A DNA stretch of 64,000 bases from Amblyornis subalaris (lineage: Eukaryota > Chordata > Aves > Passeriformes > Ptilonorhynchidae), in the NCBI GenBank assembly GCA_018881555.1, contig JACAXG010000002.1, forward strand, positions 24,577,786 to 24,641,785, given 5' to 3'. A program made the position numbers and the translations under genes. The notes under the pieces are model-generated. The model was not told where the DNA came from. It saw only the letters and a program-made list of their open reading frames with translations, and made no database searches. Positions 1 through 12,200 of the stretch are shown here, piece by piece (positions within the stretch are counted from its first letter, which is position 1; each line of letters starts with the position of its first letter).

Positions 1-2013
1 ACAAATGTAAAAGAGTTTCCAGTAAACACAAAAAGTGGAATAAAAATAAGACTGAGATAGAGAAAAGCTTTGAGTAATATCTTCAAGGATAGGAGTGTAG
101 AGAATGTGTTCTGTAAAAGCTGAACATATTAGCTGTCATTCCCACTAACTTGAACCAGTGAATCTATGGGAAGGTGGGTCTCACTTGTATATTCCTTAGA
201 GACAACTGAAAAAAGAGTTGTTTTAATGAGAAAACTACTGAGACAACTATTGTATTAAAATATACTTTCAAAAATACAGTGAAGTTTCTGAAGTTTACAA
301 TATGCTTCTACAACCTAAACTTTAAGACAGGGTGCAGTTCTTCAGTGAAGTGCACTAAGCCTGAAGATTTTAACACCTTCATTTCTCTGTCTGCAGAATA
401 CACAGTGTGTTCTGGTTTAAAGTGCCTTAATGTTGTAGTTCATGTTTGATTTATATTTACTTAAGTAAAGCACACCCTAAAAGAGAAGATGCGTAGCTTT
501 GGTATTGCTCACATTCAAAGATGAGAACAGAGGAAGAAGAGGACAACCAGGACTTCACAGGCGTTTGTAAACGCTTCATTTTTTTAGCACACTTTATAAA
601 TTTTCTTTGTTTTGATACCTATTCTTGTGCAAAAAACCAAACCTATTGGTGTTTTTTAGACTGNTTGGTTCATTGGTTGATTGGTTGGTTGGTAGGGGTT
701 TTTGCAGCTTGGAGATTGATTTCCATATTACATGGAAAACTACAAGCTGTTCACCAGGTAANTTAGAAAATGAGTAGTGCAGGGCGGGAAGAAGATCCAG
801 AGAATTTTTAGGGACTTACCAGCTTATATTCCACCATTTCTTTCTAATCCTTAACAAAAGGGCCTAATATTAATCATAACTATTGTTATGTCCTGTGTGC
901 TCACAAGACCAGGAATTCAGGCTTCTGCATAATTTTTTTGCAGATATTGTACAGGACAAGAGGAGAGGTCTCCCTTTCTACTTATTTACACAAACATAGA
1001 AAGATAGGGAGATGTGGAATTGGCTGAAAATTAGATTTTTTGGCTAGGAAACAGACACATAACAGCATTATAAAGTCCTTTTTCTTTCTTAGCTAAATAG
1101 TTTCACCTGAAGAACAGCTGCTTCCTCNAGTGGGACAAAACTGACACTGGAATTGCTCCAATGCAACCGATGTACATCTATTTTCAAAAGAAGATGTAAT
1201 TCATATCTGCCTACCTGGACATTTTCAGGGAAAGATGGAGCATCTGGAAATTAAAATTGTGTTCACATTTGAGAAAAGCCAAGAATATGTAAACAGCTTG
1301 ATGAAAGAATAGAGGGGAAAATGGTAGAGCCTGCATCTGCNAGAATCAATGATTACAACTTCATGATGTTTGCAAATAAACATTATGTTCCATTCACAGC
1401 TCAGAGTGTCTCNGTGTCATCAAAAGAGCAATGAACAGGGTTAGTTGAAATTTTACGTAAAGTTTGCAATATCTGAGACAAATATCTACTATGCTAAAAA
1501 TTATTTCAGAACATGAAGATTTCTGATACTTGAGAATAAACTCAAAAGCACTGTAAGTACAAGAACTAAGAAGTACTGTTGCTGCCTGTTCTGCTTGAAG
1601 TAGCACTGATTTGAGGCAGCAGAACTAAGAATTTAACAGACAGGATGAATAATGGAAGGACAAAAAGTGGGGAAAGTGAGGAATGAAGGCGGCTTGGAGA
1701 GGTGTGTGCCTATGTGGAGCATAGGCTCAGCTGCCCTCTTCCTTGCACCTGGGGATATGGGATCACCACTGTAATCCAGCACCAGGAGAAGAGGCATCCC
1801 ACTGCAAATGGCTCTGGCANGGAGTACTGAGGAATCTCATAGGTCCTGAAGCCCACCAGATGTGGCCATCTCCAGCAGAATGAGAAATGCAGTAATCATT
1901 TTTCTTTCTTGGGTTACTCATGTAAAAAACCCAGTCATCAAGCAGAAAATGGAAAGCATGATTTATATATCAGAATAGCACAAATAAGCACTAAAAACAC
2001 TCTCTAGAATGTA
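1..2013. other. Gene-less A+T-rich sequence
   Basis: No gene is supported here. The open frames are short and resemble no known protein. The only structure seen is a TTGG-type repeat near 665-697 and scattered single N bases. It could be intron or intergenic DNA. Confidence 0.6.
665..697. repeat. TTGG-rich simple repeat
   Basis: A short run of TTGGTT/TTGATTGG units, imperfect and about 33 bp long, directly after an N. It is a low-complexity tract with no sign of function. Confidence 0.6.
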
Positions 2014-2385
2014 ACCATAGAATCACAGTCATTTCGATTGGAAAAGATCTCTGAGATCATCGAGTTCAACCTTTGATCACCACCTTTGCCAACTAGACCA
2101 TGGTACTAGGTGCCGTGTCCAGTTGTTTCCCGAACACCTCCGGCAATAGTGACTCCACCACCTCCCTGGACAGTCCATTCCAATGTATTACAATGCTTTC
2201 CATGAAGAAATTCTGCTGACGTCCAAACTGTACCTCCCTTGGTGCAGCTGGAGGCTATGTCTTCTTGTCCTGTCACTTGTTGCCTGGGCTGAGAGGGTGA
2301 CCCCTACCTCTATAACCTCCTTTCAGGTAGAGAGAGATAAGGTCTCCCTAGAGCCTCCTTTTCTCCAGGCTACTGGGGGTGCTTT
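2014..2385 (-). mobile_element. CR1 LINE fragment, 3' end
   Basis: Read on the plus strand, this begins with CATAGAATCACAG, then a GGAAAAGATCTCTGAGATCATCGAG-like stretch. It continues through the typical CR1 3'-UTR landmarks: an ACTCCACCACCTCCCTGG segment, a CCATTCCAATG segment, a GAAGAAATTCTGCTGA segment and a final TAAGGTCTCCCTAGAGCCTCC followed by TTTTCTCCAGGCT. This is the reverse complement of the CR1 tail, so the element lies on the minus strand with its 3' end at about 2014. It is 5'-truncated at about 2385, as nearly all CR1 copies are. Both ends are approximate. It carries no coding part. Confidence 0.9.
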
Positions 2386-2971
2386 TGGACAGTTGTATAG
2401 TTTAATATTCACTCTGGTGGAACATTAAAGTTTAAAATTATTACCAACAAGACTTTATTCTCCGAAATACCAAGGAAATCAAAGAATCTTTAAAAGTTTA
2501 AATTACTTTAGGATTCTAGNGTAGAGAGTGTTTCTGGCTGCATGAAGTGATTAGACCAGTGCAGCCCTAACCTAGGCACAATCACAGGAAAACAAAATAG
2601 ATCCAGTGCCACTTAATAGCTCTGGCAGCCTCCACAGATGTGGCATTATTTCTGGTTTTCTATGCTTAGCATTAAACACTGAGGAGTAGGTGGCAACATT
2701 GTTGTGAAACTAACTTAGTCATTTGTATTCCTTTTGTGAAACTGCCTTTAGCATTCACAGGGTGACATTCATCCGCCTGTCCTGACAAATGACACAATGG
2801 TAAATATTTTCTTGAAAGGAATTTTCCACTAATTAGTTTTTAAGACAAAACCCTAGCCCTCATCATTGTTTTGCCTGTATAGTTGAAATTATCTTAATTC
2901 ATTAACTCCAGAAAAATTCCTCATTCCCCTTCCCAATGCACTAATATCTGCATATGCACATTTTAATTCAC

Positions 2972-3120
2972 TTTTAATTTTAATTTTAATTTTAATTTTA
3001 ATTTTAAGTTTAATTTTAATTTTAAGTTTAAGTTTAAGTTTAAGTTTAAGTTTAAGTTTAAGTTTAAGTTTGAGTTTAAGTTTAATTAAGTTTAATTTTA
3101 AGTTTAATTTTAAGTTTAAG
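2972..3120. repeat. Hexamer satellite, TTTTAA to TTTAAG
   Basis: About 149 bp of six-base units. The left part is TTTTAA repeated, the middle is mostly TTTAAG, and the right part mixes the two with one TTTGAG variant and one shorter unit. The changeover suggests one unit variant arose inside the array and spread by slippage or unequal exchange. Confidence 0.95.
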
Positions 3121-4556
3121 TGTGTGCCGAAACCTCATCAATCTTTGTAGCTAACCTTGCCAAGCTTTCCCAAAATTGCATTATCATATATTTGCAGCTG
3201 TTTTCAGCATAATTTCCAAAGTTACCTTCTTTCCAGAGTAACAGTGACCTAGCAGAGTTTCCCTTGTGATCATTCTTACATGAACTCTGTATAAAGAAAA
3301 CAACGACAAGCCACTGGACACTTCTGGTTCAACAGGAACTTGCAGGCAAAATATAATAGAGTTGTTTTACAAAATCTATGGATATTTCCCTTGTGGTAAA
3401 TGAAAGGAATAGGCATGGAGGTGTCTCTGGGCAGAGGGCCATGCTGCACTGATTTCTGAAACGGGAAGGGAGAGAATAAGTTGGGAAAGTTTTCGCTGCT
3501 ACTGGCCTGGAAATTCGCCACTTTATCTAGTTTACTAGCAGCAGACTAGAGCAGTACATCGTCCAGAGCATTTCAGGTGGCTTTTATGTAATCAATACAA
3601 AATTACAACGCTAGAACAAGAGATGCATTTTAGGATAAATGTATCTCACATGGATTAATTCTGTGTGAGCATCTGATAACAGGATTAGTCTTGCTGGGAA
3701 AAAAAATGCTTGGATTTAGTTCTAAGTTGACATGTCTCTTACTAAAGTAAGAATTTTATCAAATATATTTACAGATTAAAAAAAAAAAAAGAAATAAAAG
3801 GTTTTTGAGCCCTTCCATTTTTGAAGCAAGAGGAAACATTGTGTTCTCAGAATTCCCTTTCTACTACAAAATAATATCTTCATCAACTTTACAGGCTATG
3901 AGATAAATTAAGTATAGAGTAGTAGTTGTTCTGTTCAAATTCATAGGATGCAGTCAGCCATCTAGTCATGTGGCTGTCCCAGGCAGACAGGGCTCACATT
4001 CAACTTCCATCACAGATCTTTTGCTATAATAGTGTTATATTCACACTCCTGGTAAAAAGCCAAACAACTAAACAAAAAATTACCATCCAAATCAACAGTA
4101 AATATATAAAAGGGTGAGTCTAACTTTGGATGTGTTCCCGTAAAATGCCCACATTTTTTACTTCTATCAGGAATGGTGATGGAACAAAAGTTCTTGGAAG
4201 AAGAGGGCTTGAATGTGTTCCTTAAAAAAAGCAATTGAAATTATACCAAATTTATGTTACAATTACAGTTTAAATATTGGGATTATACAACTACAAAATG
4301 TGTATAGCCTGAACTGTATCATATATGTGGGTTATCACCTCTTTGGGATGTTAAGTTGTATCCTACATCAGATATGTTCATGTACCGCTGACCTCAGTAA
4401 GAGTTACATGGATAGACCTGAAGTCAAAATTAAGGTCCTACCTGCTATAGGAGGAAAAGGTCAATGCAAAATAAAGACCTTAACATTTGAATAGATGTAT
4501 TAAATTATGCCTCTAAAAATAGTAAAATAGTTACCAGAAAACTATATTTATGGTAN

Positions 4557-4588
4557 TTGTGTCAATTGTGTCAATTGTGTCAATTGTG
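4557..4588. repeat. 9-bp tandem repeat, about 3.5 copies
   Basis: The unit TTGTGTCAA is repeated three times and followed by a partial copy. It starts just after an N at 4556. Confidence 0.85.
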
Positions 4589-6862
4589 AGTAGCCTCTCA
4601 GCAAAGACTGAAACAAGATTTAGCCTTCCTGACATGCCTAGAGAACCACAACTTAAATCTACATAATGGAATATAGGAAAAATTGAGTTGATTTACATAC
4701 CAAAGGAGGCTACAAAGGCTTAGATTCGTTGTGTCTTTGACAATTTGACTCCAGGCAAAGGTACAGAGATACTTTTGAAGTTGTGAGAACATAAGCATGT
4801 ACAGGGAGTAGCAGGTCTTTACTCATTACATATTTGTAAAGGATTTTTTAAAACTGTCTTTGAAGACAGAAAGAGGAGACTTCTCCAGTGAGGAAGTTTT
4901 TCTGTGCCTNGCATTCAATACTTTTCTTTCTTATGGTAAATGCCTTTGCCTGGCACTAAAAGCAAAACTTTTAGACCAGATGCAAGTTCATACTGTGCTG
5001 TCAGACTTATTCTAAAAGAAGGTCAAATCAGCCCCAGGACTCAAGCAAGGCTTATTCAAGACTTAAAGCCACATCTTTTTCATTCTGATTTCTAGGGACA
5101 AAACCCAACACTGACCATGATTTTGAGCAACTGAGCTGATTTGACTGGATGTATAACNTAGGTGAGTTTTAGCATATGGACTGTTTGGGATAAAAGAAAA
5201 GTAAAAAAAAAAAGCAGTACCTTCTACAATTTTTTTTTCTATTTAGTGTCCTGTACATTACATGATCTGTTTTGTTAGCTCATCCCTTTCACTCAAAATG
5301 TAATGAGTCTAAAGAATAATGTAGCTGCTTACTGTGTGCTTTACCATGTTCTTTGCATTATGTTTTGCCTTTAGAGAAGGGTAAAAAAAAGTATCAGAGG
5401 CTGTGAAGGAAAGGACAGCACATGGGACAGGACAAGATCTGTCGGCAGTGTCATCAGGTATTTCTGCCACCAANTGGTGTCGCTATCTCTACCATTAGTC
5501 AAAGATTTGGTAGCCATGTACTTGCTTCGTAATTCCCAAAATAGACTTACATAAATCAACTATGCTGTAGGCACACATTAGGAAAAAACTAGAAGCTAAA
5601 TCTTGCTGGTCCCTTTCGACCACATATGGCTTAAACACACTCCCACTCAGGAATCTAAAGTCTGAATGGTCCATTCCAATGCACTAAAGCAAGACTTATG
5701 CTATATAAAGGGAGAGAGCTAAGACTAAAATATTAAAAAATCATGTTTTCAGATAAAAATGTTTAAAGTTGACAAGAGAACATGACAGTGGGAACACATG
5801 GATAAGAAGCATAGCTGGTTGTGTCCATAGCTTTAGGTCTTTAGACGCAGTGACTTTACGTCTTACTTATCTTGCTTATCTACTTCATGTACTGTATTAC
5901 CAGTCTGATCTGTCAAAGTAAAGCAGTAAGGATATGAAGCCTGTCCATCTCTGTAAGTTCTCTTTGACCATACTGTTGATTTGGTTTTAAATTAGTGTAA
6001 AAAATCCTGTGTTCCTGTTTTACACTTATCTGAAGACATTTCAATATTAATCCTCAACAATTCTCTTTTTTTAAGACCCACTAAGATGACGCTGCAGTAC
6101 GGAAAGGCAGGAAATACAATCATTGATGCTTTTTGAATCATAAACTAAAGTTTTCTATAAATGTAATTTTTAAAACACCCTTTAAAATTAAATATGAAAT
6201 TAAGAAAACCCCGTCCTAAGGACCACACTTTCAAAATACTAAAATTTTACATAACTATTTATAGAAATCACTTCCTTTGAACAAAAAATCTATGATCAAG
6301 CCATTACAGTTGTGAAAAAAGTTAAGAAATCACAGAATTTTTGGAAACCACTGGCTAAGCAAATGCAGTCAAATTAAGGTCACCTATTTTTGAGAGTATA
6401 ACCTGTTTGCAAATGCAAAGAATGTGTTCTTAATTTCAATTTATTTTAATATTTCAACTCAATTACTATCTTATTTTATATCAAGAAGTAATTAGGATTT
6501 TTTTTAAANTAGAACATATGTTTTCTTTCTCTAACCTTTGAATAAACATTCCATGAAAGAAAATTGGCTCTAGCAGTTATATACTCTTGTAGGATGCAGT
6601 GGCCAGAACCTAAACCAGAAATAGCATTATATCTGTTTAATAAATCATTTAACTTATCAAAACAGCTTATATTTAAAGTTGCCTTTTTCTATATAACCAG
6701 TACTGTAAATGTACACATATAAACAATTTTTAAATGTTGGGTTCATATCATTTTAATTGAATTCCAATTTCCATCCTAATGAAGCTTGACAGAAACCACA
6801 AGTAAAAATGAAATCATTACCTAGCAAAAGAGAAATGCATCATTTATCATTCTCTATCATTA

Positions 6863-6879
6863 AAAAAAAAAAAAAAAAC
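6863..6879. repeat. Poly(A) tract
   Basis: Seventeen consecutive A on the plus strand, followed by CAAAAC. It may be the tail of an eroded retroposon, but no source sequence is recognised upstream. Confidence 0.7.
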
Positions 6880-9800
6880 AAAACTCCAACATGAAAAGAC
6901 TAAGAATCTGGATAAATGGCTCCCAGACTATAGAATTTTTTAATAGACAGATATTTAGGTTATCTTTCTCTCTAAGAGTAAAAGGCACAAATTTAGTCAG
7001 AAAGGCTGTATTCAGTTACCATATTACTAATCAGCCAACAGGAATCAGTGTCTCTTCACCATTTTTTTGAGAAAAAGAATGATAGATGACACATATAAAA
7101 ACCTTCAAAATTGCAGTTTTGAAATCCAGTTTTCTTGTTTGTTGGTTTAAATCATGATTAAAATTGGTGNTCTAAAAGTCTTTTCAATGATTTTTATTTA
7201 AAGCAATCCACCCTCTACTACTGTAATATGGTTTAAGCTGGTAAAATGAGTAGCTTCCACTAGTTCAATATTTTTAAACNGAGAAGAAACCAGTGAATAT
7301 CAGCATGAGAAAGAAAAGAAAAATTCTTAAACCTAAAAGTCAAGCTAATAAATTTGGCCTCACTCTTACCTGAACAGGCTATGAAAAAGTACTGAGGCTG
7401 GATCCAAACTAACCAGCTCAGTTGTCCACTTGCAGGGGAATACAACTTTCAAGGAATTTCAGTGAGAATTTGGATCTTCTGTTCCACACAAAGACTTTTT
7501 TACAGGCAGGCCTGGGTTTTCTAACTTTTTGTCTCTTTGTGTAACTAGGCTGTTGACTCTACCTGAGAGTTCTGAACAAGAACAGACTGATTGATTCAAA
7601 AAATCATTGCTAAAATTGTTGCATTCTCCTTACTCTGCTGTAAAAGGTATACTATCCGCTTCCTCGTCAACATTGAAAGCCAGAAAAAGAAAACATACTT
7701 TCATTTTGAAAATTTGCTAGATGCAAATGGATTCTATAGAAACCTCCTAACTCCAAGCATAAACAGCAGTCTAACTGAAGGGCGGGTAACATCTCCTATG
7801 CCTTTAGCCATCAAAATGAGCTATCTAATCTAATTTATTCATCTAGGCCTCTGTTGCAGTCAGCACAACTGGCACCTCTAGCAGCAACTCATGAATTACC
7901 ATGAGAAGTAGCTGCTCTTGCCTCTAGTGTGCCTTCATTAAACTTTTTACCAACTGATATAACTGTTAGCTTCTGACCATCACACCCCTGAAGTAATTAG
8001 AGGATTTTACCCTCTGGCCCTTCTGTGTTATTTCTCATACATCAATAGTTTCAAGTCTGTTAATCTTCAAGCTTACAGATCTTGCTTTTTGAAACGGTTT
8101 ACATCTTAAAACTTTTCGTAGTTATCAAATAGCCTGGGAAAAGGGCTGAAATCCAGAAGCTAATTTTGATTTTGTCACTGACAAGCTGTGTGTAGCCTTG
8201 GGGCTAGCCTGTCTCCTTGCAGCCTTCTCCCAGACAGAGGAAATATGTAGTTGCACAGCTCTCAGCAGCAAAATAAGGACCAAACTGTGACTCATTGTCA
8301 CATTTCTATTTGACTCCTGCTTCTCTCTTGCTCCACTGGGGAAATAAGTTGTGGCAGACAAACAGCTGGCATAGAAACCTTGTCTTTCTCCTCTCCTCAC
8401 CTCTCTGGATTAGATCAGTGCACAGTCTCCAGAGCATTGCAGCAAGCAGAGCTGAGTCGCTGTTCACTCTTCCCTGTGTGGGAGGATACAGTGTCAGGGG
8501 ACAGCCATCGACCTTGCACTGTGACCTGCAGGAGGCTGGACTAGAAAGGACCAACTATAGGGCTGGTGCTGGAGCTATTGTGCNCATACAGATGAAGCTG
8601 TACATTGGTAGAAGCCATCTCTCAGAGGTGTCAGGCTTTTTCTATTCGTATTTTGGTGGTGGCAGCTCCAACTACATCTGCCATCGAGTCCAGTCCAATC
8701 CCTGTGTTCATAAACACGGTGAAGTAGCATAGTTAGAGACCCATGGCTTTCTAGACAATGTCTTAAGTGGACCACATTAAAGACCCTGGCCATTACCAGA
8801 ATACTCATTAACTGCTTAAATGTAGTAACAGCAAGAACAATAATTAGTATTCATTGTAATAATACTACTAATACTAATATTAGATCCTAAGAGTATTGCA
8901 AAGACAGAGTACCTAGTCTCTGTACTGAGATTTTTTTTTTTAATAGAGTTTTAAGGACTTCCACTTTTTAATAGTACATTTCTGTGATTGCAATGACATG
9001 TAATATGAGAATGCTGAAGATAATCCTTTGGAATCTTCTCCTAAATACTTGACAGCCAGAGACACAGGTCCTGCCAACNTTCTAAGGACGTTTATAAATT
9101 GCTGTCTTCAGAGATCTCATTTTGTCTTTCACAGTGTACATTTCACCAGTATTTCCACAACTAACAATTTGTAGCTGTGTAAAAGAATAAGTAGCACATC
9201 TGGCTTGTGATGCAAGTAGAGGGGACAAGGTCATTGTTTAGTGGCCACATTTTTAAGTAACTGGGTCTCATTGTCATGATGTTGACCTGAAAGACCTCCC
9301 CATTGTCTCTGAAGAGATCCTTGTCCTGATGCAGGCTGTCAGAAAGAGATACCCTGAGATGTGCACCAGCACACTCTGCCAAGGCTGCAGCATGTCTCTA
9401 AACCAGCAACCACACTGGCCATGGCCGTGTTGAAGCCTGAATCGCTGCTGTGCCCTGCTCTCTGAGGTATCAGCATGGTACCCCAAAAGGCAAGGAGCTT
9501 GAGAATCTGGCTGTGTGACTGACAGTGAAAAAAAAGACAAGGAGCAAGTGGTTTCATCCTAACAAAGTCATGAAGAGCCCAGCAAACCATGGGCTGGGAG
9601 GTAGCATGGAAAAAAAAATAAAACTGTGTGAAATAACAGGTATTTGAACAGTATTTTGTTTATTCAAACTATATGTTGCTGAGGTTTATATCTAAATTTT
9701 CAGACTGTGAGTGCCAGTACTAGCCCCAGAGGAAAATAAGCTGCAGTGAAACATTAGCTCCAGGCTGAATTCTTACTTTTTTGCCATAAATAAAATATCC

Positions 9801-11980
9801 ATCTTGTGGATACAGAGTTTAAAAATCAGTCAATCAACATAAGTTCATGCCAAATACATGAAAACAAAACACAACTAAGATAAACTAAACTAAACTAATT
9901 ATATAGTTTATTTCCCTTTCATGTGGAAGGTCAGCTTACTGTTGAGCTGATGCCCCTTATCACCTAAGTCTATGCTTTGCACAAAAAAACCCCACAGAAA
10001 ACACACACTGTTACAGCTAAGGAACACCTGTAAAAACACTATAAAAACACAATAAAATCATATTCAGACTCTTTGCTTTCTTTAATTCTAGGGTCTTTTA
10101 TTTAATTCCAAGGTCTTTTATTTTCTTTCTTTAATAAACTAAATGACTGAAAAGTCATTTCCAGACTGATCAAAAAGTCTTCTATTTTTGCTATTAATTT
10201 TGGACTAAAAATCCTACTAATTTGGTTACTTCACAGATTTCCCTGATAGCAGCTACAAAATAACCAATGTTTCCAACAAACCCAGTTAAGAATATCCAAG
10301 TAAACTAGTGTTAGTATTTGGGTTAGGACTGTCAGGCTGAGCCACCTGTTTTGGCAGTACTTGCGGCCAGAAGTAAATTATAGATCCGTCCAACTGCTGA
10401 TTAAAAAATCACATTGCCTCCCCACTGTGGCTAACCAGACATCAAGCAAGGATCGTTCAACTTCACATAGTCCTAACATCAACCCTTTAGAAGGAAGGGG
10501 GTCACTTTCTAACAGCACTTAATCCAGATCCTCTCACAAGTATGAGCAATAAAAAATAGAAGATGAAATCTAAGTCTTTCATGCACTGAAACACCACATA
10601 ACCTTGAGAAGCACAATAAAAATAACTCTCAAGAGACTATTTAAAAGCATTTTTTTGTATTTTTGTAATTATTAAATTTTTGTCATTATTAAATTTGAAT
10701 AAGCACTGGAAAAAAAAGTCGGAATGAAATTCAACTAAAATATTCAGTATTAAAGAGGGTTGCATTTTAAATGTACCCCCTGTCTGACTGCAGTTGATAA
10801 AATATTGTTATGCATCTAAAATGTTATTTAAATATGAATGGTCAGGAAATATTAAAGTACATGAAACATTCATATTTTAGAATATGTATTTATTGGTTAA
10901 TACAATTGCCTTTCATTCTTGCAGGCCAAGCTCTGGCATATTTATTTCAGAACAATTTTCACTGACTCCTTTAGAAGTCTACCTGAATAAGGATTGCAGA
11001 GGTTTTTTTACCTTTTACCCTTCAATAACTTCATGTACAGGTCACAAATACTCTGTGGTCCCTATGGAAAAATTAGGGCCAACAAATTAAGCTATTCTGA
11101 CTCTGGCAAATCTCTGATTATAACAGGCTACCAAAACTTTTCCTGAGCAAAGTCTTGAGAGTAGAACATGCTGAAATTCAGACATTCCCCTCTTGTATCT
11201 CTTGTGGAGCTGCCTAAATAATGGTGTTCTGCAAATGAAACTAAGGCTATTTTTAGAGGTGTACAGAGAACTTGCTTCAGTAACTGGTAAAAACTCAGGC
11301 GATAGGAGTGAAAAAGTAAAAAAAAAAAACAAGAGAAAACAGGAAAGATAAATAAAAAGGAATCCAGAAAACAAAATTAAACAATCCTGGAATGAAAGCA
11401 TTATTTGCTAAGAGCAACAATTCATTTTGACATGCTAGTTCAATTATACTTTAAAGTACATATAATTTTTGGTTAATTATATTTGAAAATAGTTACTGTA
11501 CCTTCTGCTGTTATCTCGGCCATGATGATGGTAAGAGATACTCTGTTTAAAAGGTCAAGATCTACTGTGGCAGCTTAGATAGTACTTCTGGGTTGCTGAC
11601 TCTTGCAGGAGCTGCAGAATGAGGAGGGAGGTCCTCTGCTTTGTCTAATTGTGTTCCTTCTTCTTTTGCACCCCCCGAAATGTCTGTTTCCTCTGCAGAA
11701 TCCTGTCCTGCCAGGGCAACCCAAGGCCTTTCAGAGGCAACACTTAAAGCTCAGTCTAAAGTATCAGCTTCTAACAAAAATAGCCATGCCTCAGAGTGAA
11801 CCTTCAGCACGTTTTTCTAATATCCTNAGAACCGTGCACACTACAAATAAAAAGTAAAAAGACACAGCTCTAAACAGGACAGGAATGCATGGAAAGGCAA
11901 CAAAAATCAAAAGAACTGGGAAAGAGCTGTTCAACACTCCTGCAGCCTTGCTAGCATAATTGCAGTTCTTTGGGGGGGTA

Positions 11981-12200
11981 TGTCAGGAAACATGAAATAT
12001 AGAGTTCAAAGTAACCTTATCCATCGCAGTACAACTTTATTCTTAGCACACTCAGTGCTTAGCACATTCTTCCTGCCCTTATATGGCTAGGGGAGGGTCC
12101 TATGGAGCTCACCGCTGACTAAGGGGGAGGGTAAATTTGGGTGATTTTCTTCACTTCGACTCTTAGTCGCAGTTCAGAACAATTAAGATACTAATTTAAA
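11981..12200 (-). mobile_element. LTR-like segment (possible solo LTR)
   Basis: Read on the minus strand, this shows a TATA-like box (CATATAAG, complement of about 12079-12086). About 40 bp further on comes a poly(A) signal AATAAA (complement of 12036-12041), then a GT-containing stretch, and the segment would end in TTTCCTGACA at 11981. Closely spaced TATA and AATAAA with a terminal CA is the usual plan of a retroviral LTR. I cannot find its other boundary or a target-site duplication, and no primer-binding site follows it, so a solo or truncated LTR is inferred. It could also be a chance arrangement. Confidence 0.33.

Larger units (their letters stand above)
2386..11975. other. Gene-less A+T-rich sequence
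   Basis: Apart from the short repeats listed separately, nothing gene-like is supported. Two patches, about 8120-8730 and 9160-9600, are somewhat richer in G+C and open on both strands for 70-145 codons, but their translations show no domain, no repeat and no convincing splice-site frame. A run of 17 A at 6863-6879 and an A9 near 9611 might be old retroposon tails; no parent sequence is recognisable next to them. Confidence 0.5.

Noticed and set aside
5083..5164. TTTCTAG acceptor and TAG/GTGAGT donor around about 70 bp.
   Set aside because: All three plus frames contain stops and an N falls next to the donor; a non-coding exon is possible but unsupported.
7371..7430. Minus-strand block with CTGCAAG acceptor and CAG/GTAAGA donor, one frame open.
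   Set aside because: At about 60 bp an open frame is not informative, and the peptide is not recognised.
8295..8732. Plus-strand open frame of about 145 codons with overlapping minus-strand frames.
   Set aside because: Both strands are open, no domain is recognised and the composition looks like random translation.
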